Source of the DNA: Hirudo medicinalis
Taxonomy: Eukaryota > Annelida > Clitellata > Hirudinida > Hirudinidae
Assembly: GCA_011800805.1 (NCBI GenBank)
Contig: MPNW01000067.1
Span: 57,848 to 121,847, forward strand
DNA: 64,000 nucleotides
Direction: 5' to 3'
Part shown: one piece after another, positions 11,779 through 24,590 of the stretch
Layout of the letters: each line of letters starts with the position of its first letter
Position numbering within the stretch: the first letter of the stretch is position 1
Notes under the pieces: model-generated
Database searches by the model: none
What the model saw: the letters and a program-made list of their open reading frames with translations, nothing else
Told to the model about the DNA's origin: nothing
Made by a program: the position numbers and the translations under genes

Positions 11779-14700
11779 ATGAGACTCTTCGATTGTTACA
11801 AATTCCTACTGGCTCTCATCACGTTCGTGCTTCTCATTGCACACACATCGTTCGTTAATTCTGTCTATCAGGTGACATTTTGATGGTTTTATTGCTTCAA
11901 AGTGGTTTGGTAATGGCGTATATTGAGTATAATATGCCCTGTAATGCAATGTTGTAACATGTTGCGATATCTATTGACGTTACGCTAAAGCAATAACGAA
12001 TGCAATTTAATTAATATAATGCAGTTAATGATCTTTTTTTTTTCAGTTTTCAAAAAGTCAAGCGCTTCTTCTATCTCAAGTGAGGAATCATTCAGATTTC
12101 TTAAAGTACTTCGTCAGAAAAGGTGAGAAAAAAGTTCGCTTTTAAAAACTTATTCCTCGATTTCACATTTCCATTTCTGTGAGCATATTCTTTCGCAACA
12201 AATAAAGAGGCAAATGCTGTATTGGTGTACATCTGACAAGCGCCCAGCGTTGCTAGGATGAAGGGGTGTTGATTAGTGGCTTAAAGTATTCAGTTATATT
12301 AAAATACAGCTCGTAATAATCTCTGCTCCTTGGCTCTGTGTTGAAATGCTGTGAAATTGGAGATAAACAGAGGGTTGTGTTGTGTATCAGGACATGAAAA
12401 GAAATTTAATGATAATGGGATTGAGATAAGGAAGCCCGTGCAATGCTGTCACGTAGGATTCAGACGATTCCAAGGCATTCAGTCTCATAACTTTTCCTTT
12501 TCCAATACTCCTTCATAAAGCGAATTTTTATTATTTTTACAATTTTAACTTAATGTATCGGGATCAATATCGTTAAGCGCCATTTCTTGAAAGCATTAAA
12601 TCGGTGAATTTATTCTTGTGTTTCAATTGTTTCAAACTCATAAAAGTTTATTTAATTACATGTTAATGCACATTTCAGCCACCAATGGGTCCAGTAAGTT
12701 TAAATTTTTGAACGCTCTTGAAATAATTGGGACAATAATTGAATAATTGAATTGAATTTTCAATAAATTCAAAACATCTCACAATTAAATATCAAATTCT
12801 AAACGTTAAAAATATAACTTTAAAAATATAATTTTTTATATTTTACATTTTTCACGCTTTCAGGCCATCTACCCATCAAGCAAGGTGAGATTTATAATTG
12901 TCGCTTGTCAAGTTGCATTTGAACTTTAAATATATGATTCCTTGTTTTTGTTTTTCCAGGAAATTCGGAAGAAGGTGGGTTCGGAATGTTTACTTAGAGA
13001 AGTATTTTTTTGTTTATTTTTACCTGTCAAGTTTCAAGCCACCACTTTGATGTGCACCTAAAATATGAAATCCAGCCAATCCTTTCACAACGATTAGGGA
13101 ATGACGTGTAGTTTTTGAGTAACGTTTCACAATTTATTTTTTTTGCATGAATGTAAATCTCTCATTAGTTTCCATATAAGTATATGGAAACCCTGAAACC
13201 GAATATCTTAACGAAGTTTGTACTGTTTCTAAGTTCACGAAACATTGTTCAGTCTCTTGATATTCCTCGTAATAAGTTCGGAGTTTTGTGGCGCGTTCTG
13301 CTGCTATTTCCTCTCTTTGTATTTTCATTAATTCACAATCACCTAATCATTTTAGTCATTTTGATAATTTTTAGCCTCTCGTGACTATTTCATTTAAACT
13401 TTCATTCTGAAACTTCAGTGATTTTCCGTTTAATTTAAACACTCGAATGTTAAAAGCTCTTGAAATATTTGGAGTTCATTTATGTCAAAATTTTAAGTGC
13501 AATTTGAGCATCTTCAGACCAAAAATTGGCGGAAATATCCTCCCTCGATATTCCGAGAAATTCTTACGAAACTTATGAGGTGTCTCTTGCTCATAATTGC
13601 TATCCCTGACAAATACGCCAATTACAATTATCTTTCATCTCTCCGATAAACATTGAACTCATTCAATAAAGTGCCTTTAAGTCATTCAGAATTAATGACG
13701 GTAATAGAATAGTAATAATAAAAATATTAATAATAATCATTTTTAACAATAATAACTCAAACAACAGAAATACTAATAATTGTAGAAATAAAAATATCTA
13801 TTGTCCAGTTTAGAGTTAGTCTTATATTTCGTGGTGACAATGAATTTGTATGCTTTGCACTTAAAAAGTAATCAAAATGTTGATTCAGAGTTAGCTGAAT
13901 ACGCCGGCTGCGAAGTCAAAGAGGTGGTGGTGCCAATTCCACAGCCAGCTTCATCGGAACAATTTCATTGGCCCTTATGCACCGTGGCCAGGAGATGTTC
14001 AGGCTGTTGTTACTCCAGGGAGTTGGCATGCCTTCCAGTTCAGACAGAAATCAAAATAGTACCGGTATGTTTAAATGTCAAGATTACGTGATACGCAGCT
14101 GTGAGCGATAGTAAGAGCACGACAGAATCAATAAGTAACATTAACATTAACATTAACTGAGATGCATGCTGCATGACAACTGTCATAAAATATTCAGGCA
14201 TATTTGGTAACAATCTCTTCGAGCTAGTAATTAGCTTTGAGAACTACGGCGCCAAAGAAATAGGCATTATTGTTGTTGGTTTTGTTATTATTATTGTTGT
14301 TATTTGCCTGAGCATGTCTGTTGATAACTAAAACCATCTTCTCGCTAGGTCTTAGTGGTGAGAACCGACGGCGCCAATTTTGACGATGGTGGAACCATCG
14401 AAGTGGACATTGAGGAACACGTCAGTTGCCAATGTCAGTGCCGATTGCAAGCACAGGACTGCAATGACCTCACCCACGTTTTCAACCAATCCGCATGCAC
14501 TTGTGAGTGCAAGAGGACAGAACGATGTCCGCACAGGAAGATCTGGGATACCAAGACTTGTTCTTGTGTCTGTCAAAACACCATCCCCTGCGGCCAAGGG
14601 GAAATTTTCGACGTTGAAAATTGCAGGTTAGACTGCTGATTAAAATGCTACTATAATACATATGTAATAATTTATTCGTTGTCAGTGTCTTATTACTATC

Positions 14701-17276
14701 AGTGCTTATTTGAATTTCGCTTTGATTCTGATGCTTAAAGATGAAATCATTGTGGTTGAAAATATTTGCGTGCATATAAGTGACAAATTTATTAAGAATT
14801 TAAATTTGCCTTCGTCAGGATCCATATTACCGTTATTAATTGTCATTACAATTGACTGTAGTCAGGATTTTGTAAGTCATATAATTGCTAAGACTGCTGA
14901 CACTGAGCACGTCTTGAGATAAAACTCGATTTTATTATTATTATTATTAATATTATTATTTATTAATAGGCTCGTCAGCCTTAATCTTACCGATAAGCAA
15001 TCCTTTTTCTAAGCACTTCAGAAGAACATCAAAGGAATGTCTACTCGATCTCTCACTCCTGATGTCACTTATAGATTACTTTATAATGATGTCATCGCGT
15101 CATCATATTTTTAGTGCTCCAGCATCGTCTGACGTTTAAGACTTCGCCTCTCACGATGGCAACACGGATTCGAATCCCTTTGCAGGAACATCGTCCTCAT
15201 CATCTAGTCATATAAACAACAACAACCACATTTTTAATTGATGCCTGAATTATCATTCGATATTATCAAAGCGGCAGTAATTATTATTAGTAATTATTAT
15301 TACTGATGTGAGCATGATAGTTTATTTACCTGTAAATAATGACAATTCGTCGTTGCAATGGTTTTGCTATCGTTTCAACTCAGATACGTCATTACCGCCG
15401 ACATGACGTGACCAAGTTTTAATGCGAGTTATTATTATTTTTGTTGTTTAACTGCCAAATATTTTCATTTATTTAGAAGTTATCAATTTTACTTTTCGTA
15501 GAGTTTATCCGATAAAACATAATAAGTCATAAATGCCAAAAATATTCGCAGCACGCTTGCCTTGAGATGATCACGAGTGAAAAAATTGAAGGAATTCATT
15601 CCATTGCATTCTGATGCTTGATAATAATTTCATAAATAATATTTTATCTAGATATTTCATTTAAATGCTTCAAAACTTTTGTCATTGTCAGACAAAGATT
15701 TGAGATGCAAATTAAAAATTGATGATAATCAAAACCAATTAAGATCAGCCTGTGCGCATGAAACAATGTGGTGATAAATTGATTTTTTACTGTTTCATTC
15801 ATTAACTGGGATAGGCAAGTCTTAAATGTGAAATCTGCTGATCTTGTCCTTGAACACCTATGAAAAAGAATGCATAATTTTATATCATTAAAAAGCAAAT
15901 TTAGGAATTTGTAATTAATTAATTTATTTATTTATTTATTTATTTAGTCATTGTTTATTTATGTTGTATTTAATAGAATCTAATGCTATCAACACTTCAT
16001 CGAATACCTCGTTTCTTATTTCGGTAATTTTTATGGGTTATAATTTTTTGAATTTCTATGAAATAAGTTCACAATAAGGCTGAAATAAAAATCCATCTGC
16101 GCATCGAAAGAAAGCACGTTCTCCTACTTGTTGTCGATTATGATTTGTTTTAATTTTTAAAGTTTTAAAGGTGGGAGGATAATAAATCATACTGTTAGCA
16201 TCTTCGAATTAACAAAACATGTTTATCATTTCCTCAAATCTGAAATTTCTTACAGATGAAATTGTAGCTCGCACGAACCTTCAGATGTCTGCACATGTCG
16301 TGTGCCATTCCCTTTTTAGTTATTTTTGGCTGTTCTTTTTAAAATTCCAAGCTTTTCAAGGATTCATCTTTTCAAAGACTTATTGTTAATGCTAATTTTT
16401 ATTTAATTATGACTCATTGTTTTTTGTTCTTTAATTAATATTATTACCACTCGATTATGAAACTTTTAAAGCAATTAGTAATACAGTTTTATGTCAAATC
16501 GCTCCCATGCTTTGAAAATGTAATTTCACTAAGATAATTATTTGAATAATTTTCAAATAAATTATTTCAACTCGTAATAAAATGTATATAATTCTAAATG
16601 AATGGAAACAGCGAATAAATGTTGGATTATCTGATGTGATAATGATGATGGGATAATTATGATGTTAATATGATAATCCTTGTATTCATTGCCGATTTTA
16701 TAACCTCTGAGTCGAAAAGTCTTCGGCATTACTTTCATCGCTTGGAATTAACAGTCTGCTGACCTGATTACAAAGCGATGAAACGTGTGAATGTTGATTC
16801 AAGGAGAAAAATTTTTTAAACTTGCAAATTCAGTTTTACCCTTTTAGATTTGTTCGATATCTTGAACCGATGTTGAATTGTTTAGCATTCTTTCGCTTTG
16901 CTCGAACGCTTTTTATTTATAATTTATATAGCGCCATAAGCGTAAGCATCAGGGGCGCTTAGACCATTTACATAGCGCGTCTCCCAGAGTGGTGGTGCAA
17001 GCTGGGTTGCGAACACGACACGTAAATACTGTTGCTTTCGCAGGAACACAAACCCTCTTTTGGAATTATTAAAGTTTTAAATTTCAAAATCATATTTTAT
17101 TCAAATGTAAGCTTTAAAAAAATAATAAATAAACTCTCTTTAATCGCAGGTGTCAAGTTGATACCATATTCAGAGAAGCAGACAGAATGCAGCATTACTT
17201 ACAAGCAGCCTGCAGAAAGACATGTCCCCACAGTTTATCGCTTAGAATTCCTCCAGACTCCTGCTTTTGCACCTAA
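11779..17276 (+). CDS. Pvf: PDGF/VEGF-family growth factor (PVF-like), 266 aa (228 aa short form)
   Basis: Exons: 11779-11871 (signal peptide), 12047-12122, microexons 12679-12693, 12864-12884 and 12960-12974, then 13889-14064, 14349-14626 and 17150-17276. Phases agree throughout, every microexon boundary being phase 1. The cystine-knot signature is visible: PLCTVARRCSGCC in exon 6, and CQCQC in exon 7 as the downstream CxC. The tail is Cys-rich (CTCEC, CSCVC), like the C-terminal repeats of invertebrate PVFs. Exon 7 can read on without splicing to a stop at 14639, giving a shorter C-terminus. The alternative adds about 42 residues with four more Cys pairs or singles. Role by family: secreted ligand for a PVR/VEGFR-type receptor tyrosine kinase. 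The 5' region of microexons is the least certain part. Confidence 0.82.
15114..15230 (+). mobile_element. tRNA-Glu-derived SINE, copy A (in a PVF intron)
   Basis: The segment GTTTAAGACTTCGCCTCTCA with the following GGATTCGAATCCC reproduces the anticodon arm (CTC, Glu) and a near-perfect pol III B box of tRNA-Glu. The 5' half is eroded. After the tRNA-like part comes ACATCGTCCTCATCATCTAG and then an AAC-rich tail. The same order is found in copy B at 28597, including the non-tRNA piece, so the two are one SINE family rather than tRNA genes. Confidence 0.7.
15231..17149 (+). other. Remainder of the last PVF intron
   Basis: AT-rich with a (TTTA)n tract near 15920-15950. A less AT-rich patch near 16930-17010 (GCGCCATAAGCG, then CAGGGGCGCTTAGACC) may be a repeat fragment, but I could not assign it. 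No exon was seen except the terminal one starting at 17150. Confidence 0.45.
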
Positions 17277-18830
17277 CTCAACAATCCATTTCTCTTTGCT
17301 TGTTTATTCAGTCTTCCCTTTTCTCACAACAGAAATAAATAAATAAATTTGATGTAAAATGAAGCTGACGATTTTTATTGGACATTTTTGGTTTCATTTT
17401 AAAGGCAGAAGCTATTGGTTGGATTTCAGGCGGGCATTAATTGATCGCAGTACTCTGTAATAAACTGAACGTATTCAGATGTACTTTCGGTGATAAACTC
17501 ACTTCAACATCGAAGACGTTTATCACTATAAAAGCTCAAGTTGTTATAATTATTATTTATTTCTGACTTTCTATCGAAGAATTATTTTATATGTTTCAGA
17601 AATGTCGCAGTGTTGAAGCTACTGAGTTGGAAAACCTCAGAATATACGGGACTATGTAATCGGCATGATATTGATTTTTAGAATAAGTCATTTTAAAAAG
17701 TAGAATATGTAGATGTTGACATAAGCACATTGTCAGCAGACTTGTTTATTTGATTTTAATGACCCCGGCATCCTAAAAGAAACATAGCCGAACTGGCTGA
17801 AATAAATCTTCATATCCTGTTTGTTTGATATTGGACCGAATTTGTAGTACAAAAATGAAATTGAGCTCCTAAACTTTGCAATAAACATTGCATCAAATGA
17901 GTATTTATTTCATAATATTTATTGCTCTATATTTCTTATTAAATTTGAGACAAATAAAAAGAAATGATGTCAATGTTGTATTTATAGTGACATTATGAGG
18001 TGAAGAAATTTAAATTATTGCAAAATTAAGAGCTTGAGAAGAATGAATCCCAGACGTTTCGTGAGGCTGAGAAAGCATAAAGAAGACTTGTAACAGTAAA
18101 AAGAAAAGGCAAGGCTAACTAATTATCGCCATTGGACAAAGGTCTATTAAGATCAATACTCGTGGCGGTTTGGAGTAAATGCAGCCTGGCACCGGCCTCC
18201 GATTGGGGCGCTTTATAAATGATAAAGCGATTAAAAAGAGCCTTTTGACGAGCATTTATCAGGCAATAGCCTGGCTTATCACGCTAGCCATCATGAGCTA
18301 GCCACCGACTTCTAGTTTTGCGATTTCAAGATCTTTCAGCGGAGGATATCGGTGTAAAATTAATTCCTTAGTAGCAGCTGGTCCGGGCTCCTCCGGATAG
18401 TTGAGTAGGGATTGCAGCACAAACGGGAACGGCTTTGAAATTGACTAATTAGACTTGCTCCGTCCAAATAATCTAGTTATATAAATAATTAAACAAGTTA
18501 TGCCATGCAAATGACGAAGAAACTGACATGACGTTCCATACTTCTGCTTGCAATCAACTATGTTCAGATGTAGATATTCATACGCTCTCTGGAAGCTTTC
18601 AAAGTTTTAGAAATTAATATTTTAAATTAACCAACAATTTGGCCCAGGATTTCAAACGTTTTTGAAGGGTTACAATATTCTAGAATTAAGTTATTTGACA
18701 AGTTTTAACTCATTAAACTTGTTCATTAAAATAAAATAGAGAGTTTATTTTAAACTTTCAGAAAAAAGCGTATGAGTATATAATTCTTTGCCCAGACAAT
18801 TATTATATTTGTTTACTCTCAGGTCGCGAG
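17277..18830. other. Intergenic region between PVF and XPNPEP3
   Basis: The PVF 3' flank carries AATAAATAAATAAA near 17332-17346, a plausible polyadenylation signal. Otherwise AT-rich, apart from the structured GC-richer block at about 18127-18430, which is listed separately. No gene recognised. Confidence 0.5.
18127..18430. repeat. Structured GC-rich block, probable repeat of unknown class
   Basis: A compositional island of about 300 bases containing several hairpins: CGCTTTAT..ATAAAGCG near 18209-18229, GGCAATAGCC near 18263-18272, and a GCTAGC..GCTAGC pair near 18283-18302. No ORF and no recognisable tRNA or TIR motif. A short non-autonomous element or structured RNA gene is possible; neither can be shown here. 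Confidence 0.4.
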
Positions 18831-20831
18831 ATGGTTGGCTCGGTATTTGGAAGGCTTTTGGGTTTAAATGGTTTGTAGATGAACCTCGATTGAATATATC
18901 TTAAACATTTTAACATTTGGAAGGAATCTTTACTAGGCTTAAAATCACTGACAATTCAGCAAAGACTGTTCGGACAGCTGGTCAATGAAACTCACCCTCA
19001 TGTATTAGAAAAAGGCCAAGTGACCCCTGGCATTACCAAAGCAGAATATTTCAGACGAAGATGCGATTTGATGAAAAACATCTTGCAAGGGAAACCAGGC
19101 AGACCGGTTGTGGCCCTGGTCCCTTCAGCTGGCAAACTGTACATGGCTCCTGATGTGCCTTATCCTTTTCGGCAAAATTCTGATTTCTTGTACTTATGTG
19201 GCTTCCAAGAACCAGACAGTGTTTTAGTATTAACTAATATTGGATGCAAAAGTGAGTTTATTTTTCTTTTTTTAGTTACAAATATATTGACTTTATGCGT
19301 GTCCATTATCAGATGACTTTCGATCCTTATTGTTTGTGCCAAAAAGAGACAAATTACGAGAACTTTGGGATGGGCCAAGGACAGGATCAGAAAGAGCCAT
19401 TAGCTTAACAGGATGTGATGAAGCATATAATGTTGATGACTTGGAGAAGGAACTCTCATCTATGCTCAAGAACGTAAAATCCATAGATCTATGGTATGAT
19501 GAAGAAAGTTCATTTCATTGCAGCTCACATAAGAAGTATACAAACTGCTTCCATGTAGAAAACAAAGTTAAGAATGTGGTGCCAATTAAAAGTCACATAC
19601 AGAATCTCCGAATTGTCAAATCTGAAGCTGAAATAGCTTTGATGAAACACACGTGCAGAATTGGATCCAAAAGTTTGGAAGAAGTGATGAAGTTTTCAAA
19701 ATCTGGGGTGATTCATTTTTTAAACTTTACTTCACTAGAACATGTTAATTTGATTTTATTTTGTTCAGGTGGATGAGTCTCATCTTCAGGCTAAAATGGA
19801 TTTTGAGTGTCGAATGCTTGGAGCTCAGGGAATGGCTTACCCACCAGTTGTTGCAGGTGCTGTACCATTGCAGTTGTCAGATATGATTGCTATGGAAATA
19901 TGTCTTTCACTTTTGATTTCTTGCATCTATTTTTCAATCACTTCAGCAGTCCTGATGTTTTTACTTGTTTTGTATTAATTAAGATGCTTTCCAGGTGGTG
20001 AACGAGCCAACATCATCCATTACATAAATAATAACCGCATCATCCAGGACGGAGAGATGGTACTGATGGATGCAGGGTCTGATTACTATGGATATTGCAG
20101 TGACATTACTAGAACATGGCCAGTAAATGGTTTGAGATTTTAGTGTCAATTTCGTATTCTATGGATAGTTTCATGATGTTTTCTGCTTCTAGGTCAATTT
20201 TCACCACCCCAAAAGGAGTTGTATGAAGCCCTTTTGGAGGTACAAGCTGCTTGCATATCTTTGTGTCGATCCGATTACCTCACTCTCAATCAGATCTATT
20301 TCGTCATGCTCAATCTGTTAGGCAAACAGCTCAAAAGGTTGAACCTCATTAACCGAGATATTGACAATGAAGAACTGCAGAGGGTGAGCATATTTTAAGC
20401 CTTTATGATGACATTAAAGACTTTTAAATGCCTTCCTCCAGGCTGCTATGTCCTTCTGCCCCCACCATGTCGGTCATTATTTGGGCTTGGATGTTCATGA
20501 CGTTGATCAGATGAGTCGATCGATTAAGCTTCAGCCAGGGATGATTATAACCATTGAACCAGGTTATTTGATTAAAATCTTTATTCCACTTTTCCAGAGT
20601 CAAATAGAATTTAAAACTTGTTACTTATTGGCATCCTAAAGAGTGCTTCAATGCTTTTCCTCTGCAGGAGTTTATGTGCCAAAGGACCACACAGATGCAC
20701 CAAAACACTTTAGGGGCTTAGGCATTCGAATTGAAGACAACATTCTTGTTACCAAAGAAGATCCCATAAACATGACTGAGACATGTCCAAAACTTATAGA
20801 GGACATTGAAAAAGCCATTGCTAGTCGTTGA
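18831..20831 (+). CDS. XPNPEP3: Xaa-Pro aminopeptidase 3 (M24B metallopeptidase)
   Basis: Core exons 18960-19251, 19313-19707, 19769-19856, 19995-20129, 20193-20383, 20442-20562, 20668-20831 encode 461 residues with agreeing phases. The N-terminal domain has [16 protein letters not shown] and LWDGPRTG. The catalytic pita-bread domain has [20 protein letters not shown] (two metal-binding Asp), [14 protein letters not shown] (His), TIEPG (Glu) and RIEDN (Glu), so all five dinuclear-metal ligands are present. It removes N-terminal residues preceding proline; in animals the family acts mainly in mitochondria. The first exon is uncertain: ATG at 18831 joined at 18842 (TCG|GTATTT) keeps phase, but the obvious donor at 18870 does not. 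About 40 residues shorter than the human protein, mostly N-terminal, so targeting cannot be judged. Confidence 0.92.
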
Positions 20832-21668
20832 TTTAGGATGGCATCAAATCAAGTCAAGATTTTCATCTAAATATTTAATTATTTAGATGTATAATATGGA
20901 TGTTTGACCAGTTGTTGATTAGGGTTAAATACAATGTGAGAGTTTGATGAATTAAAGCCCAAATATACATTATTTTTGCTGTTAATGTCTTGAAACCTGA
21001 AGGTTTTTGTTGAAATTTAAATTTATTGAATTTGGGGGTAATTTTGATCAACTATCCTCTGTGATCCTATCTTGTCTGCACATTTGTTTAACTACAATGT
21101 GACAACCTGTATAGTATTTTTGCTATATAGTATTAATGACCAAGTTTCTGGTTAATGAACCACACAATAAAAAGTTGATTGAGTGCTAAACTTTTTTGCA
21201 TTAGAAGCTTCTGTAAGTAAAAAGTTGTATGTACCGCTTTTTAGATGAGATATGGCAGATGAAACAGGTGGAAGAATGTGGGGCTATAAACAGACAAGTT
21301 GAGACAGCCACCAAAAATTTTGATAAACTAGTTATGGTACTTGAGTGATGTTGGCTGCCACCCTACTGCATGATTGGAACAATTTCCACCTAAGAGCAGC
21401 CCTGCAGGCACCATAGACTGGCCACTGTCCAAAATTCCAAAGCATTTACTACTTATGAGATCATCAATGCTAAAATTGTGGTGCTGATCAAGTAAATAGT
21501 TTCTTTTTTATTGCTGAGTTTACATTTACATTAATTCCTAAGTTTTGCAAGGTATTGAGGAATTAATGATAATGTAGGTTCAGGATATAAATACACCTAT
21601 AAATACAAAAAGAGAACAAGGTTAATCATAATCATAAGTTAAACAGTTGACTGAAACTTTCACAGAAA
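20832..21668. other. 3' UTRs of the convergent XPNPEP3 and TRAPPC3 genes
   Basis: The two genes converge with about 840 bases between stops. AATAAAAAGTTG near 21168 is a possible plus-strand polyadenylation signal. No coding potential was recognised. Confidence 0.5.
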
Positions 21669-22531
21669 TTAATCTTCTCCTGGAGGAAGCGCATCTTCCA
21701 GACGCTTAATAAATTTCAGTCTGATCTCTGTCAGGTTATCACCTTTCAGCTGATCTTGCACAAACCAAACATTGACATCCAACTGCACCTACAATACAGT
21801 TTCCTTGAGTAGGAGTTGAAGTATGGAAAACTGGAGGAATTAAAATGTTCAAACCATTTCAAGGGCTCCTTTCAATGCCCCACAAATGATGTTGGAATAG
21901 TTGAGCTTGCTGTGTTCCTCAGGAAGTTCTACAAATTCAGTTAGAGGATTTGTTTCCATAAAGAGTGAGAATTCATCCCCTGCACTGCTCCAGTTTGCAA
22001 CAGCAGGTGTGATACCAAGAAACATCTTGAAGGCCATCTATGTCAACAATAATTCATAATGATGAACTATGAGATAGAAATATTTTTAAATCACCTTCGA
22101 AATGACATCAGCAGTGTCCCTAAAATCTGTACACCTTGTGGCCCCAGAACGAGCTAAAAAGTCTTCTATGAGCCTGATGCCTATGTTGTAGCCCCTAAGA
22201 AGTTATTTATGTTATCGATCAGTGTAACAAGATATTTCCAACATATCTCACATTTTATATAACTGTGCATTAACTTCTTCGTCTCCCTCATAATCTGCGA
22301 TCAGTTGAGCCACTATTGAACCATAGGTGAGAGCGAATAGCTCGTTGCTCTAGAAATAAAAAAAACCCCTAAGTTTGAGTATCATTCCATATGAAGAGAG
22401 TCTTTGGATGACAGATCCAAATCTAAAAACAACCAAAATTCCCGCATGCCCAAACAAGCATACAAATCAGCATCACGCTTTTTACTCACAACTTTCTTGG
22501 CCTCCACCCCTCTGTTGCTTTGGCGAGACAT
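21669..22531 (-). CDS. TRAPPC3: TRAPP complex subunit 3 (Bet3), 180 aa
   Basis: Five exons on the minus strand: 22490-22531, 22252-22349, 22095-22194, 21855-22037, 21669-21788; all junctions keep frame and the product is exactly the usual 180 residues. Recognisable blocks are ELFALTYGSIVAQL, the GYNIGIRLIEDFLARS helix, RCTDFRDTADVISK (with the Cys that is acylated in Bet3 proteins), MAFKMFLGITPAVANWS and the C-terminal LKGDNLTEIRLKFIKRLED. Bet3 is a core subunit of the TRAPP tethering complexes that activate Rab1 in ER-Golgi traffic. The gene is head to head with Van Gogh, with about 400 bases between start codons, so the two probably share a promoter region. Confidence 0.97.
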
Positions 22532-22928
22532 GTTTGTTTGAGGAATAATTAAACATGAAGAGTGTCGATGTTTACTTATTTATTTTAGTATGTGGCTTCA
22601 ATCTATTTTAAAATAATTAATAGTCACATTTTAATACTCAGAAATAAATAACTTAATTTTGACATATGCTTAATAAATTTTAAATATTTTAATATAATGT
22701 ATGCTAAAACAACAATTAATATGTAGTAAATAAAAAAATGTAAAAATTAAAAAATAGTTATCTTACTGATCTTGAAAAGTCTTTTATTATCATTACATTG
22801 TTTTGGATTTAAGCTGTCGGTTTGTTCTGCAAAGGACCTGTTGAGGAGTCCTGGTGGAGTATTTGCGAATTTATGATGGGTTGGAAGTTTCTTTTGTTGT
22901 AGACATCTTAGCCATTCGTTCCATAAAT

Positions 22929-24590
22929 ATGACTGAGCGAGAAAAAACCTGCCCCCAAGAAGAATCAGGTTTCAGGAATGATGACTTGGGTGATGAAAGC
23001 AATTGGGAGGGTACCAACACCACATTCACTGGATCTACCAGTGAAGCTGGATTTTCTTTCATATTGAAACCAGAAAATAATCACATCAAAAACTTCACTG
23101 GTCGACTAAGTAGAAACTGTTCAAAATATGCTGGATGTTTCTTCACGAGCATCGTTTCTCTTGTATCATGTCTATCACCAATTGTTATGATAATTCTACC
23201 AAAGATTGAATTTAGTGGGTGGAAGGCTGAAGAGTGCTTTTCAGGATGTGAAGGTCTTCTTATAGGTATTGGTTTCAAATTGCTGATTTTGTTAATTGGA
23301 AGCTGGGCTTTATTTTGGAGGAGGCCTCAGGCTAACATGCCCAGAGTGTTTGCATTTCGTGCTGTTGTACTTGCTTTGTTGTTTGTGTTGTCTGCCACAT
23401 TCTGGCTGTTTTATGGAGTGACTATTCTGGCCATCAAAGATTCAAACTATCAAGCAATTGTTGGATTTGCAACAACAATGGTAGATTGTTTGCTGTTTGT
23501 TCATTATTTAGCAGTTATCCTCCTGGAAATAAGGCACTTGAGGGCCAGATACATTGTAAAGGTTGTAAGATCACCGGACGGCTTTTCGTGTTGTTTCACT
23601 GTTGGTCAGCTATCGATTCAGAGATTGGCTATTTGGTGTCTGGACAGATACCATTGTGATTTTGATAATTTCAACCCTTATTTGGATAGAATGCTACATC
23701 ATAGATCCAAAAGTAGGGTTGCAAAGACAGCAGAATTTAAAATTTATGACATTGATTCCTGCTCCAAAGGAGCAGCTGGGATTTCAAAAAGTCCAAGCAT
23801 GATCAGGTCAAGAGGAAAGGAATCTGCCAGCCACAATGAGAGGTTTTATCAGGAGGAGGCTTATGAGAGGAAGGTGAGGAAGAGGAAGGCCAGGTTGATC
23901 TGTGCTGCTGAAGAGTCTTTTGCTAACATCAGACAGCTTCAAGCTGATAGAGGTGCATTTTAATTACATCATTTATTAAATAAATTTTTTATGATGTAAA
24001 CTTGAACAAAGTTATCTCTTGAGAAGAGGTCTAAGCTATGTTACACATTTCCTAATATTAAAAGTCTATTTTAATCAATTTGACTTATTAATTATTTGTG
24101 TTGAATGAAGAGAATTTATGATTTTGATTATAAATTTTGAATAAAATGATTTAAATTTGAATTTTAAGAAAATGGCATCCAGCTGACTCCCCATGATGCA
24201 GCACAAGCCATCTTTGCTGGTCTTGCTAATCCTTTGCAGAAGTTCTTGAGAGTGACCCGCCAACAACCCAAATACTCTATTGACTCGATCATTGAACACA
24301 TCACACAATGCTTCGTTTACAACTTGTCTGCGAAGGCATTTGTGGAAAAGTACTTGACACAAGGTCAGGTTATTGCCAATGAGACAAGATCACAAGATTG
24401 GATCATCACAAGTCAAATGAGTCCAAATAGAGGTGTCGAGCACGGGACAGTGTTTTGCCTTAAGAAAGGAGACATTAGTCTTATGATCAGCGTCTGCTCG
24501 CTGCCTCAGTACAACTTTACAGAAGATGATTCCCTCTTTTCAAGTATTAACAAGTTTCTCATTGGTGAAAGCGCCGAGACCCCAGTTTGA
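22929..24590 (+). CDS. Vang: Van Gogh/Strabismus planar cell polarity protein (Vangl), 481 aa
   Basis: Two exons, 22929-23952 and 24169-24590, joined in phase 1. Four membrane helices lie at about residues 67-90, 107-130, 141-165 and 175-199, the order expected for Vang. The cytoplasmic tail carries the conserved RRK-type helix (AYERKVRKRKARLICAAEES), the Prickle/Dishevelled-binding region (DAAQAIFAGLANPLQKFLR) and a C-terminal PDZ ligand ending ETPV. Vang is a core planar-polarity membrane protein partnering Prickle. The start chosen (MTEREK) follows a possible acceptor and has a good context. The ORF opens upstream at 22854, and an unseen 5' exon cannot be excluded: the N-terminus is about 40-100 residues shorter than usual and lacks the Ser/Thr phosphorylation clusters. 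Confidence 0.94.
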
